Counted from the stretch's first letter, positions 26,095 to 37,842 are shown. The stretch is 64,000 bases of DNA from CAWAHD01 sp963781785 (GCA_963781785.1 CAWAHD010000005.1:3038001-3102000); one strand, 5' to 3'. Translations and numbers: made by a program. The notes: generated from the letters alone by a model not told the origin.

Positions 26095-29000
26095 ATGTTG
26101 AGTTCTACGCAGATCGACGTGCGAAGTGCGAGTCGGATTGCCCGGTTGACGCTGCTGGTCGTTGTCGTGACCACCGCGAGCGCGGGGGTTCTGCGTGCTC
26201 AGGCAGTGACGAGCACGCCGCCGACGGTGCCGCCGGCGGCCAAGGTCGCCGCGCCCGGCCCGGACCGGCCGACGCAAGGCAAGCACGGTGGCTCGAGCTT
26301 GTACGAACGGGCGAAATCTTATCACCCGGCTGGGGCGTTCCCCAAGTACAGGCGAACCATCAAGGCTCACGTCGTCGCGCTTGATCAACCCTATATGTGG
26401 AACCGCCTCGGCAGCTCGCAGCCCGCCGCGATGGTCTACGCACTGGCGACGGACGTGGTGCCGACCGATTACGACCCCAAGACCATGCCTCTCCAGCCGT
26501 TCAAGGAATTCAAGCCGGGGGCCGTGCGACTTCGAGAGGACAAGCGCCCGCGTCCTCTCGTGCTCCGCGCCAACGAAGGCGACCTGCTCGAGGTGACGTT
26601 CACCAATTTGCTGAATCCCGCTCAGCCGAGTTTGCCGGCCGGCGACATCACGGCGATGAACAACACGAGTGCAAGCGTCACCCGTTATGCCGGTTTCCAC
26701 GTGATGGGGCTCGAACTCTACAGTACCGGCGGCATCGGCAACGATTCGTCCTGGGTCGGTACGAACGCGGGGGTCGGACCGGCCGACACGCAAGATGTCT
26801 GGGTTGACCCGACCACCGAGCCCGGTGGAGAGCCCGGCAGTGTGTGTGCGCCGGGTGAGACGAAGATTTACCGGTACTATGCCAAGGCCGAGGGGACGTA
26901 TCTGGTCCACAGTTTCGCCGCCGACTCACCCCTGGCCAACCAGGTCAGCCAGCTTCAGTCGGGGCTGTTCGGCGTCGTCAACGTTCAGCCCGAGGGAGCC
27001 GAGTATTACCGCAGCCAGGTCACCCGCCAAGACCTCGACCAGGCGACGTACCACATCGAGGAAAGTAAGGAAAAACTGTTACAGCAAAAGAGCAAAGCCG
27101 TTGCGGCTCTCAGCCCGGCCGAGCGGAAAAAAGCATGTCATGAATACGTGATCTATCTCCCCGAACAGCCGGGGGTCTACCTGCTCGAGCCGCGCCCCAG
27201 CATCCGAACGAACATGCAGTTGCAGATCCAGCTCGGCAAGGAAGGCGATCCGGTCACCGCGCTCGTCCACGGAGTTCCGTACGATGTCTACACCCTGACG
27301 ACCGTGGTGCCCGCGCCCGCCACCCAGATTCAGAAGCGGACCTTCAAGACCACCTCGGTCGTGCTGATCCATCGACCGGGCGATCCGTCCGATTTGAGGC
27401 GACTGCACCTCGTGAACCTGGAAACGGACCCGCCCAGCTTGCAGCACCTGGTGAACTACCTGGCACTTTACCCGCCAGGTGCCAAGTACCCCAGCGGGCA
27501 GCCCATTCCGACGGATACCCCCGTGCTCAGCATGCTCGCCCCGCCGCCCGATCCCGTGCACGTCCCGCTGAAAAGACATTTTCAACTGATTGCCGGCGAT
27601 CTGACGGCGGTCATCACCGGACCCAACCACGACCGCTGGCCTTACTCGATCAACGGCCCGCTGTTCCGCGAGAACCCCTCGTCGCCGGACCGGCGGCAGC
27701 CGTATCGCGAGTTCACGATTGTTTATCACTACGACTTTGCGACCGTTCAGGCCTTCCCGCAACTGAATAACGTGAACAGCGGCTATGCCAGCACCGGCGG
27801 AGATTATTTCGGCATCAACTACGGCTGCGCCGGGATCGGCGCCGAGATCCTGGCCAACCGGCTCGGCGTGGGGCCGATGGGGCGGAAAGACGCGGTCGAC
27901 CTCAAGTTCGAGGAGTTCTTCCTCAGCTCGTGGGCCTGCGGCGACCCGGCGATGGTTGTCGACGTGCCGGCCAACGCGAATGCTCAGGTGCTCACCAACC
28001 CCGAGGGGGAGCCTCTCCAGGTTCCCCCGCAGAAGGGAGTCGGACAGATCAAGACTCCGAAACCCCTTGTGGCTCCCAAGCTACCCGGACACGGGGCCAC
28101 CAAAGCCTATTATCCCGACGACCCGTCGAATGTCTATCACAGCTACATGCGCGACCACGTGAAGTTTCGGATCTTGAACGCCAGCGAGAACATCACTCAC
28201 GTGCACCACCAGCACGCGCACCAGTGGCTGCACTCGCCCAACAGCGACAACGGCCAGTATCTGGACAGTCAGACCGTCGTCGCCGGGTCCGGCTACACGC
28301 TCGAGATCACTCATGGCGGCAGCGGCAACCTGAATTACACGGTGGGCGACTCGATCTTCCACTGCCACTTCTACCCGCACTTTGCCGAGGGCATGTGGTC
28401 GCTGTGGCGCGTCCACGACGTCTTCGAGCCCGGCACCAAGCTCGACGGAAACGGCGTTCCCGACGCCCACGAAAAATGGAACCGCGCCTACCCCGACGCC
28501 GAGATCAAGGCAGGCACGCCGATTCCAGCCATCGTGCCCATGCCATCGCTCGCCATGGCGCCTTCCCCCGCGCAGGTGCGTCTGGTGGACGACGGGCGTC
28601 GCGTCGAGGTGGAGGCCGAGAACCAGGCTGAGATCGACAGGAGGCGAAAGCTGCATCCCGACGACCCGTCTCAATGGCCGGAGCCGATTTACGCCAAGAA
28701 CCCGGGTTATCCCTTCTTCATTCCCGGGCTCTCCGGACACCGGCCGCCGCACCCGCCGCTCGATTATGCCTGGCAGGAGGACGACCACGGGAACCCCAAA
28801 TACGACTCCAACGGGAAGAAGAAGTACCTGGACGGCGGCCTGCCCAGACACGTGGTCCAGGACGGTGACGTCGTCCGCAATTACTTCACCCGGTGGGATT
28901 TCACCAAGGACTTCGTGGTCGTGGGCGACAAGCCGCCCTACAAGGCCAAGGCCGGCGGCCTGGTCGCGTACGAGATCCCTCAGGAAGGGACGGCGCTCGA

Positions 29001-32000
29001 GAAGACCGCCATGCAGACCCATTCCACCCGTGCGCGTCCCTCTTACCTGCCCGACGGCGATCCCGGCAATTTCATCTTGAACGGTCTGCCCGCGGTCCCG
29101 GGTGCACCGTACGCCCCGCCGGGCGTTCGCGGCGACGGCGAATCCAACGTCAACGTCCGCCGGTACAAGGCGGCCGTGATCCAGATCGACGCCGTGCTCA
29201 ACAAGAAGGGCTGGCATTTCCCGCAACAACGGATGCTCACACTCTGGGACGACGTGGCGCCCACCGTGACGGGCGTCCGGCGCCCCAGCCTTTCTTCTTC
29301 CGCTCCAATACCGACGACACGATCGAATACTGGCACACCAACCTGGTGCCCAATTACTACGAGATGGACGACTTCCAGGTCCGCACGCCGACCGATGTCC
29401 TGGGCCAGCACATCCACCTCGTGAAGTTCGACGTCACTTCCTCCGACGGCGCCGGCAATGGCTTTAACTACGAAGACGGCACCTTCAGCCCGCAGGAGGT
29501 GCGCGAGCGGATTGCCGCCATCATGGCCAAAGGCGGGATCTACCAGTTCGACGAGCGGGCGCCGTTTCAGACCAAGGTCCAGACACCTCTGGAAGTGAAA
29601 CCGGTCGCGACGGAATATCCCCTGCCGGGACATCCCGGAGTGAGCCGCTTCGGCCAGCCCCCGCCGTTCCAGAACTGGGACGGTGCCCAGACCACCATCC
29701 AGCGGTTCGATACCGATCCGACGCTCAACAACGACGGGCTCGACCGGACCGTCCGCTCGGTGTTCACCCACGACCACTTCAGCCCATCGACCCACCAGCA
29801 AACCGGGTATTATGCGGCGCTTCTGGTCGAACCGGACGACTCGACCTGGAACATCCCCGTCGTCACGGTGACGGCCGACGGCAAGTCGACCGTGACCTAC
29901 GAGCAGGGCGGCTCGCGCTCCGACGGCGGTCCGACCAGTTGGGAAGCCAGCATCATCACGGCGGACAAGGCGCAGAGTTACCGGGAATTCGCGTTCGAAT
30001 TCCAGGACATGCAGCTTGCTTATCTGGGGGGCAGCACGGCGCGGCAGCAAACGCCGTCTCAGCTCACTCCGGCCCAGCCTCTGTATCAGCTCGGTGGGCC
30101 GGCGCAGACGGCCCTGCCCCTGCTCGACTTGGGTAAGCCGATACCCCCTGGCAACGCAGTTCGCACCGACCTCGCAGCCAACGGAATCGTCCTCTCGGAC
30201 GACGCCGTCGTGGCGGCGGGCACCATGCCCAAAACGTTCGTGATCACAGACCCGCAGACGAAAACCGCTGAAGGGTTCGATACGACCTACCCGATCGACG
30301 CCGGTTTCAACGTATTTACACCGAACATGAACCCAGGCTGGACAGACCCTTCCCAGGCGGTGGCCGCACCGAAGGCAAGCAAAACGGTGCCCACTCCTCA
30401 GTTGCTGAGCTTCGGGACGGTCGGCACGTACTCGGTGAACTACCGGAACGAGCCGTTGCCCCTGCGCGTGGCCGGTGCTCCTGCGCCCGTGACGAGCGCC
30501 AACGACCTGGCCTTCGCGTATGCGTCGATCACGCGCACTGACCCGGACCTGAATGTGCAGCCGACCGTCTTTGAACTGCCGTCTGCTGTGAGAGGCTCGA
30601 TCGCGCCGGGTAATCCGAAGCCCGATCTCATCGCGGCCTTCGCAGCCGCCGGCGTGGCATTGCCGAATACGAGCCAGATCATTGTCATGCTGCCGCCTGA
30701 TCCAACGGGCTGGACTGTCACCGTGCCGAACGCCGCCGGGACGAGCTTCACCGTCTACCAGATCCGAGATCCCGGCCCCCCCGTGGGGAGTCTCTTTGTC
30801 ATGGAACAGGTGAGCACAAATCGCACTCACGTCTTTCCTCCGCCAGTCGTGCCCCTTTCGGCTGACGCGAAAGTCGGCGGCGTGACCGGCCCGGACCCGT
30901 TCACGCCGATGATGCGTGCTTACGCCAACGACCGCGTCCAGGTGCGCGCGCTGGCCGGTGCGCACATGGACGAGCACAGTTTCCTGATCCACGGCGTCAA
31001 CTACTTCTTCGAGCCCTCGTACACCAACTCGGGATATCAGACGACGCAGGCGATCTCGCTTTCAGAGCACTTCGAGATGGCGTTCACCGTGCCGGCGAAG
31101 ACGGCCACGCAAACCAACGAATTTGCCGACTTCCTGTATGCCCCCAGCGCGAACGCCCAGGGGCAGACGAGCGGCACCTGGGGGATCCTCCGCGCCTACG
31201 ATGGGACGCAGAACGGCCGGGGCGACAAGACCTCGCCCTTCTACCTGGAGCCTCTGCCGAATAACCCGACCGGCCAGGCGCCCCAGACGATCGATTTCGC
31301 GGCACTCTTCAGTGCTCCGGGGAAACAGACGAAAACCTATACGGTCATCGCCACGACGGCGGCTCAGATCCTGCCGAATGGCAATCTCACGTTCAACTCG
31401 CGTGGGCAGGCGACCCAGAACTTCCCGTTCCTGGCCGCGGGCGGAGCGGCGACTCAGCTCATCAATCCCTACGCCCTGATCTACGTGAGGGACGACACTA
31501 TCGACTCGACAACTCATCTGCTCAAGAGTGACGCTCGGGTCGAGCCGCTCATCCTGCGCGCCAACGCCGGCGACTGGATCAAGGTCATCGTCAAGAACCA
31601 GTTCGATCCCACGAACGCGAAGTTCAACGCCACGTTCAATACCACATCGAACCAGGGTAAGTTCAATACGGGGAATCCCTTTCTCTCGCTCAACAAGAAC
31701 CTCGGTGTTTACCCGACGGCCGCGACAATCAGAACGTCGACGAACGTGGGGATCCACCCCCAGCTCGTGGCCTACGACATCACCAAGGGAGATGGCATGA
31801 ATGTGGGACTGAACCCGACAGAAACCGCGGCGCCAACGGGCGATTTGGAACTGTACTGGTATGCGGGCAATCTGTCGTTCAACGACGACGGCACGATCAA
31901 GGAGACGCCGATCGAGTTCGGATCGGTAAACCTGGCGGCAGCCGAGCCTCTCCTTCAACATCGTAAGGGGCTGATCGGGGCTTTGATCGTCGAGCCTGAG

Positions 32001-32750
32001 GGATCGACGTGGACCGACGATTACGCACACCTCGAGACGATACCGGAGACGACGTCCCAGTACGACTCGACCGGCAAGGTCACGAGCGTCACGACTGTGC
32101 CACTCAAGACCCGCGCCGTCAAGAACGTCACGAAGGACGGCACGGCGTTTCGCGAGTTTGTGGCTGTGCTGCAAACCGACGCGTACTTCTACCAGGCTGC
32201 GGGGGCCGCGCCGACGAGTACAAACGGCCCGGCACTGAACTACCGCACCGAGCCCGTGCAGTATCGTTACGCAACTTCGGGGTATCCTCCCAGCGGCGCG
32301 GCGGGTACCGCCGCGCGGCTGTCCAACGCGCTGGTGACTCCGGACGACCCGAAGTTCAAGAAAGACCCGACACTCGCCGACCCGCAGACGCCGGTCTTCA
32401 CGGCCGTCGTCGGCCAGCCGGTGCGGTTCCGCTGGATCTATCCGGAAGGGCCCGGCGGCGATGCGGGCGGCAGCAGCCAGGTCCCTTTGGTCCACGGGCA
32501 CGTGTTCCAGGAAGAGCCGTATGTGAACGACTCGACGGAGCTGGGCTTCAACCCGCTCTCGCAATGGATGGGCGGCCGGTTCATCTTGCCGGGCCAGACC
32601 GTCGACATGCTGTTCTCATCGGCCGGCGGCTCGTTCCAGGTTCCCGGTGATTACTTCTACGGCACGTTCATCGGCCAGACGACCGGCAACGGCCAGACGC
32701 AGGCACTCTGGGGCTTGTTCCGGGTCACTCCTCCCCCTCCAGGCCCGTGA
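26095..32750 (+). CDS. Giant multicopper oxidase (MnxG/MofA-like), one frameshift
   Basis: After correction it is about 2,218 residues with a signal peptide (ARLTLLVVVVTTASAGVLRAQA). The copper ligands are spread over several cupredoxin-like domains: THVHHQHAHQWLH near residue 701, HCHFYPHFAEGM near 755 (HCHxxxH type), GQHIHLVKFD, FTHDHFSPSTH, GAHMDEHSFLIHG and VPLVHGHVF near the C-terminus. The size and His-rich pattern resemble the very large exported multicopper oxidases of the manganese-oxidising type (MnxG, MofA), but substrate specificity is not shown by sequence. One base is missing around 29278-29286: the upstream frame ends in TVTGVRRP and the downstream frame resumes QPFFFRSNTDDTIEYWHTN. 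The next three genes follow without real gaps, forming an operon. Confidence 0.85.
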
Positions 32751-32756
32751 TCGCTG

Positions 32757-34853
32757 ATGGATAGAACCCTCGCAAACCGGCCGATCGGCTGGCTGAGCAT
32801 GAGATCGATCCCGGGGCGCCGCGCGGCCGGCCTGCTGGCCGTCTGTGCGGGCATCGCTCTGGCGGCGATCGCGATCAAGGGCGCCCCGAAGGCCGCCAAG
32901 TCGCCGGACCCGGCGGACCGGGTCAAGCAACCCGAAGTCTCCACGATCGTCGCGGCCTCGCCCACACAGCGGCCGCCGGAGGCGCCGCTTCTGTGTGGTG
33001 AGCGCATCAGTCGCGAGGGAATTGCCGTCGAGTTTTCGCTCCAGCAGCTTGCCCCGGCAAAGTTCCAGGCCAGGGAACTGCAAGAAGGCGACGATGTCCG
33101 GGTCCGGTTCCAGATCACCGACACCACGAGCGGCAAGCCCGTCCGCAGTCTCAACCCGGCGGCGTGGATGGATCTCGTCCCTCCCAACGAGATCAAGGGT
33201 GCCAGGACGTGCGAGCAAAAGGCGAAGGCGTTCCTGGGCGGCAGCATCTTCGGACGAGCCGAGCTCGACCTGAATGTCTACAACGTCCTGACCTTGAACG
33301 ACGAGGCCAGCATCTCCGTCGTCGACCCGCTCTTCAGCTTCGGGGGCACAAAGTTGCTGGACATGGTCGTTCTGGAGAGCCCGGGCGAAGACTGGGCAAT
33401 GACGTCGGATGAAACGCGCATCTATGTTTCGCTGCCCGACAGCAAGAAGGTTGCCGTGGTCGACACGGCCGCGTGGACGGTGGCACGGAATATCAACCTG
33501 GACCGCCGGCCCGGCCGGATTGCCCTGGAGCCCGACGAGAGCGTGCTCTGGGTCGCCGACGAGGAAGCGAACCCGGGCCAGCCCGAGCTGTCCGGGATCA
33601 CGGCGATCAAGACAGCCAACCCCGAGCAGGCCACCCGGATCAAAACAGGACACGGGCATCATGAGCTGGCGTTCAGCGACGACGGCCGCCGCGCGTTCGT
33701 GACAAACCAGCGAGATAGCACCGTGTCCTTGATCGACACGCGCTCGTTCCAAGAAGAGGCAACTGTCGCGACGGGCTCAGGGCCCGAGTCGGTCGCGTTC
33801 TCGGCCCTGGCCAGGATGGCGTACGTTTCCTCGGGTGACGGCAGTGTCACCGTTGTCGACGGAGCCCGCCACGAGGTCGTGGCACGGATCAAGGCCGAGC
33901 CGGGCATCGGTCAGATCCGGTTCGCACCGGGCGGCCGATTTGGTTTCCTCGTGAACCCGTCCAGGGACGTCGTGCACATCGTCGATTCGGCCACCAACCG
34001 GATCGTGCAGACCGCGGACGTCGAAGACGAGCCATACCAGGTGGCTTTCTCCACGGAGTTCGCCTACGTGCGCCATCGCACGAGCGAGAACGTGCTCATG
34101 CTGCCGCTCAAGGCCGTGGGTGTCGAAAAGCGGCCAGTGCAGGTGTTCTCATTTCCGGGTGGCAAGATCCAGGCAGCCAGCTCGACTCGCACGAGCTATG
34201 CCGACACCATCGTCCAGGCACCCGGTGAGAGCGCGGTGCTCGTGGCCAGCCCCGCAGACAAGGCCGTCTCCTATTACAAGGAGGGGATGGCTGCACCCGT
34301 CGGCAACTTCAGCAACTACGGCCGGCAGCCCCGGGCTGTCCTCGTCGTCGATCACAGCTTGAAGGAGCGTGGCTCGCCCGGGGTCTACGAGTCGGTGGTG
34401 CGCCTGCGGAAGCCCGGCCTATACGACGTCGTGTTCTTCCTCGATTCTCCGCGCATCGTCCATTGTTTCTCGGCCACCGTGCAAACGAACCCAGAGCGCG
34501 AGTCGACGCGGCTCGCCGGTAAGATCAAGATCGAGCATCTCGTCGACACGCGGCGCGTTTTCGTCAAGGAGACAGCGCGGCTGCGGTTCCGCATCATCGA
34601 CCTGCAAACAAAAGGCGCCATCGCGGCACTTTCCGATGTCGAGGTCCTCACCACGCTCGCACCCAGCACCTGGCACAAGCGGCATCGCGCATCACCGGCA
34701 GACGACGGCACGTATTTCCTCGACTTTGCGCCGCCACGCGCCGGCCTCTACTATGTCTACATTCAATGCCTGTCCCGCGGACTGGGCTTCAATAACGATC
34801 AGTATCTTGTCCTGGAGGCGATCGACAAAAATGGAACAGCTCAGAAAGATTGA
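32757..34853 (+). CDS. Exported YVTN-type beta-propeller protein
   Basis: A 698-residue protein with an N-terminal hydrophobic export segment (RAAGLLAVCAGIALAAIAIKG). The middle has repeated blades of the YVTN/cytochrome-D1 type: RIYVSLPDSKKVAVVDTA, RAFVTNQRDSTVSLIDTR, MAYVSSGDGSVTVVDGA, FLVNPSRDVVHIVDSATN. The ends contain beta-rich segments without a known name. It starts 6 bp after the oxidase stop and overlaps the next gene by 23 bp. Its likely role is an extracytoplasmic scaffold or electron-transfer partner for the oxidase (inference). No haem motif is visible. Confidence 0.8.
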   Translation: MDRTLANRPIGWLSMRSIPGRRAAGLLAVCAGIALAAIAIKGAPKAAKSPDPADRVKQPEVSTIVAASPTQRPPEAPLLCGERISREGIAVEFSLQQLAPAKFQARELQEGDDVRVRFQITDTTSGKPVRSLNPAAWMDLVPPNEIKGARTCEQKAKAFLGGSIFGRAELDLNVYNVLTLNDEASISVVDPLFSFGGTKLLDMVVLESPGEDWAMTSDETRIYVSLPDSKKVAVVDTAAWTVARNINLDRRPGRIALEPDESVLWVADEEANPGQPELSGITAIKTANPEQATRIKTGHGHHELAFSDDGRRAFVTNQRDSTVSLIDTRSFQEEATVATGSGPESVAFSALARMAYVSSGDGSVTVVDGARHEVVARIKAEPGIGQIRFAPGGRFGFLVNPSRDVVHIVDSATNRIVQTADVEDEPYQVAFSTEFAYVRHRTSENVLMLPLKAVGVEKRPVQVFSFPGGKIQAASSTRTSYADTIVQAPGESAVLVASPADKAVSYYKEGMAAPVGNFSNYGRQPRAVLVVDHSLKERGSPGVYESVVRLRKPGLYDVVFFLDSPRIVHCFSATVQTNPERESTRLAGKIKIEHLVDTRRVFVKETARLRFRIIDLQTKGAIAALSDVEVLTTLAPSTWHKRHRASPADDGTYFLDFAPPRAGLYYVYIQCLSRGLGFNNDQYLVLEAIDKNGTAQKD

Positions 34854-36114
34854 TCAATCTCTCTTTGTCATTGTGTTTGCGGTTCTGTTCGTCGCGTTAC
34901 AAGGCTGCCGGAATTCTCTCACGGCCGACGCATCCGATCGTCAGCAAACGCCGGGCACGCGCACGGAAGTCTCTCAAGCTGAGTCGCCCGCGACCGATTG
35001 CTGCAAGCCGGAGACACCGGCCGCGCCTGCGCCCGCGACCGATTCGCAGGCGCCAAAACTGGAAGTCGTGGCCAGCTCGGTCACGATTCCCGATCTGACC
35101 TTGATCAATCAGGACGGCCGGCCGGTTAACGTGGCTCGCGACCTGGCCCAGGGCAAGCTCCTGGTCATGAATTTTATCTTCACGACCTGCAAGGGAGTTT
35201 GCCCGCCGATGGGCGTCAACTTCGGACATCTCCAGGAGCGACTCGCCGGCCACCTCGGCCGCGAGGTGAGCCTGGTCTCCGTCAGCGTTGATCCCGTCAC
35301 CGACACTCCGGAGCGGCTGAAAGCCTGGGGTGAGCAGTTTGGCGCATCCGCCGGCTGGACGTTGCTCACCGGCAAGAAGCAAGACGTGGACCAATTTCTC
35401 AAAGCGCTGGGCGTATTCGCCGCGGACAAGACCGAGCATTCGCCGTTCATCCTGGTCGGCCGTGTATCGGACGGGCGGTGGCAGCGCATTCACGGCTTGA
35501 CCCCGGCCGACAAGCTAACGGACGTCATCCTCGGCTTGCTTGCCTCTCCCGAGTCTCACCAATCGGGATCTAAACTGTCATCATCCACGGAGGACCGCGG
35601 TAAGCCCGAGGCGGCCGCCGCCAGCCAAGCCCAGCGTTACTTCACCGACGTCAATCTGATCGACCAGAACAGCAAGAAACTGCGGCTGTACAGCGATCTT
35701 CTCAAAGGCAAGGTCGTGGTGATTACCCCATTCTTTACGACCTGCCGGGGCTCTTGTCCCCACTTGATCGATACGTTTGCCAAGTTGCAATCCCACTATG
35801 AAGATCGACTGGGAAAGGACCTGTTTCTGATCAGCCTGACCGTTGATCCGGATACAGACAGCCCCGACAAGCTCAAGGCCTACGCCGAACAGTATCACGC
35901 TCTCCCGGGCTGGTATTTCCTGACGGGCGACAAGGCGAATCTCGCCGTCGCGCTGGGCAAGCTGGGCCAGCGTGTGCAGGCCAAGGAGGATCATTCGAAC
36001 GTGTTCATCATCGGGAACGACACAACCGGGTTGTGGAAGAAGGCCATGGGCCTGGCACCGCCCGCGGAGATCATCCGAATCGTTGACTCGGTTCTGAACG
36101 ATAAGTCGTCATGA
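34831..36114 (+). CDS. Tandem SCO1/SenC-domain copper lipoprotein
   Basis: A 427-residue lipoprotein (lipobox LFVALQGC) with two thioredoxin-fold SCO domains in a row. Domain 1 has CKGVC near residue 122 and the copper-binding His in DKTEHSPFILVG. Domain 2 has CRGSC near 304 and KEDHSNVFIIG. SCO proteins deliver copper to, or reduce cysteines of, copper enzymes; most are single-domain proteins of about 200 residues, so a fused pair is unusual. ATG 34831 (MEQLRKIDQ) overlaps the propeller gene. Its position in the operon suggests it metallates the giant oxidase. Confidence 0.9.
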   Translation: MEQLRKIDQSLFVIVFAVLFVALQGCRNSLTADASDRQQTPGTRTEVSQAESPATDCCKPETPAAPAPATDSQAPKLEVVASSVTIPDLTLINQDGRPVNVARDLAQGKLLVMNFIFTTCKGVCPPMGVNFGHLQERLAGHLGREVSLVSVSVDPVTDTPERLKAWGEQFGASAGWTLLTGKKQDVDQFLKALGVFAADKTEHSPFILVGRVSDGRWQRIHGLTPADKLTDVILGLLASPESHQSGSKLSSSTEDRGKPEAAAASQAQRYFTDVNLIDQNSKKLRLYSDLLKGKVVVITPFFTTCRGSCPHLIDTFAKLQSHYEDRLGKDLFLISLTVDPDTDSPDKLKAYAEQYHALPGWYFLTGDKANLAVALGKLGQRVQAKEDHSNVFIIGNDTTGLWKKAMGLAPPAEIIRIVDSVLNDKSS

Positions 36115-37838
36115 AGAACATCCTTCGAGTCCCCTCGCGATATCTGGCTCGTGTCGGGTTGATTGCCCTGGGGATATCGCTCTGGCATCTGGCCGGATGC
36201 TCGCTTCGATCCATGCCGTCGGGATCTGATGGTGGCCGCGCAGCCGTCTTCGATCGTGCTCCGGGCAAGATGGATGCGCTGCCGTCGCCGGGTCGAACAA
36301 ACGCCCCGGTTCAACCTGTCCCTGGCGAGGAGATCCGCCGCGTCGAGCGCGGCAAGGCGATCTACCTCAGGGCGACGAGCCCGTCCGGTCAGCCGATCAA
36401 GGCTCGACTGGCGGGGAGCAGCACCGACGTACCCGCCGCGGTGTTGACCTGTGGGAACTGTCACGGCCGGGACGGCGTTGGAAAAGCGGAAGGCGGGATT
36501 ACTCCCGCCACGATCACGTGGGACGAGCTGACCAAGGTTTATGGCCCCTCGCACCCGAGCGGCCGACAGCGACCGGCTTACGACGCGAATTCGGTGAGGC
36601 GCGCGATCACGATGGGACTGGACCCGGCGGGCCGCGCGCTCGACTCGTCCATGCCGAGATACGCACTCACTCGAGACGACCTCGACGACCTGGTGGCCTA
36701 TTTGAGGGAGCTGGGGCGCGACTGCGACCCGGGCATCACGGACCAGGCCATCGTCGTCGGCACCGTCCTGGCGCCGCCCAAGTCACTGGGCGAATTGAGC
36801 CGTGCCGTCAAGTCCGTGCTCACCGCGTATTTTGCCGAGGTAAACCATCGAGGCGGCATCTTTGGGCGGCGTGTCGAGATCCGCTCTCTGGAGGCTCCGG
36901 AATCCGCTCGGGAATGGGCGTCCGCGGCACATCGGTTCTTCCAAGGCCAGGAGGTATTTGCACTCATCGCCCCGTTCATTGCCGGCTCGGAGGGCCAGGC
37001 CAGCACTCTGGCGCGGCAAGAGAGCGTACCGGTCGTGGGTCCGTTCACGCTTTATCCCGAGGTGGGCTACCCGCTCAATCGCCAGGTGTTCTATCTTCAC
37101 TCTGGCCTCGGGGACCAGGTGCGCGCCCTGGCCATGTTCGCCGGCAGTCGTCTTGCCGGTCAGAAGCCAGCCGCAATCGTGTTGTTTGGCGACACCGACC
37201 GGCTGTCGCGCGTGACGGCCGAACTGGTGCAGGCCGAATGCGCACGCCTGGGCTGGCAAGAGGTCGAGCTTGTTCCGATCTCGCGCGGTCCCAGGTCAAT
37301 GGGAATTGTGGAGCGCCTCCAAGGCAAGAAGGCTGAGGTCGTGTTTGTGCTCGCACCCGAGGGGCGGGAGGTCAGTGACCTCTTCAATTCCTCGTCGCGG
37401 GACTGGCAGCCCCTGCTGCTCCTCCCCGGCGCCCTGGCGGGGCAGAAGGTTCTGGAGACTGCGTCAGGCGCCAGAGACCGTCTTTTCCTGTCGTTTCCGA
37501 CACTGCCTTTCGATCAGACGCGGGAAGGTGCCGCCGAATTGGAACGGCTGGCCGCCGCCCACGGGCTGCCTGGCGAGCAACGCTCGTCCCAGATCGACGC
37601 CCTGGTCGCGGCCAAGATCTTCGTCGAAGCCATGACCGCGGCTGGTCGAAGAGCGAGCCGTGAGAAACTGATCGAGCAACTGGAACAGTTCTACGAGAAG
37701 CCGACCGGCTTGACGCGGCCAATCACCTTCTCTGCGAACCGGCGGGTCGGAACCCGCGGGGCCTATATTGTGGGTATCGACCCGAAGCGAGCAAAGCTTG
37801 TGCCTGTGAGCGGCTTCATCGAGCCTCCCGCGCACTAA
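36111..37838 (+). CDS. Lipoprotein fusing cytochrome c to a periplasmic substrate-binding domain
   Basis: A 575-residue protein with a lipobox-like LWHLAGC near residue 30. A single class-I cytochrome c domain follows, with CGNCH near 114 and the probable axial Met in SSMPRYALT near 184. After about residue 205 comes a type-1 periplasmic binding protein (branched-chain amino-acid/ANF receptor type): FAEVNHRGGIFGRRVEI, ALIAPFIAGSEG, AAIVLFGDTDRLS. ATG 36111 overlaps the SCO stop by four bases (ATGA). A haem and ligand-binding domain in one chain suggests a redox sensor or an electron acceptor for the oxidase. I know of no characterised example. Confidence 0.85.
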   Translation: MKNILRVPSRYLARVGLIALGISLWHLAGCSLRSMPSGSDGGRAAVFDRAPGKMDALPSPGRTNAPVQPVPGEEIRRVERGKAIYLRATSPSGQPIKARLAGSSTDVPAAVLTCGNCHGRDGVGKAEGGITPATITWDELTKVYGPSHPSGRQRPAYDANSVRRAITMGLDPAGRALDSSMPRYALTRDDLDDLVAYLRELGRDCDPGITDQAIVVGTVLAPPKSLGELSRAVKSVLTAYFAEVNHRGGIFGRRVEIRSLEAPESAREWASAAHRFFQGQEVFALIAPFIAGSEGQASTLARQESVPVVGPFTLYPEVGYPLNRQVFYLHSGLGDQVRALAMFAGSRLAGQKPAAIVLFGDTDRLSRVTAELVQAECARLGWQEVELVPISRGPRSMGIVERLQGKKAEVVFVLAPEGREVSDLFNSSSRDWQPLLLLPGALAGQKVLETASGARDRLFLSFPTLPFDQTREGAAELERLAAAHGLPGEQRSSQIDALVAAKIFVEAMTAAGRRASREKLIEQLEQFYEKPTGLTRPITFSANRRVGTRGAYIVGIDPKRAKLVPVSGFIEPPAH

Positions 37839-37842
37839 TCGC

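Noticed and set aside
29043..30992. 649-residue minus-strand ORF and similar antisense frames in the oxidase
   Set aside because: Shadows of the multicopper oxidase; the plus strand carries the copper motifs.
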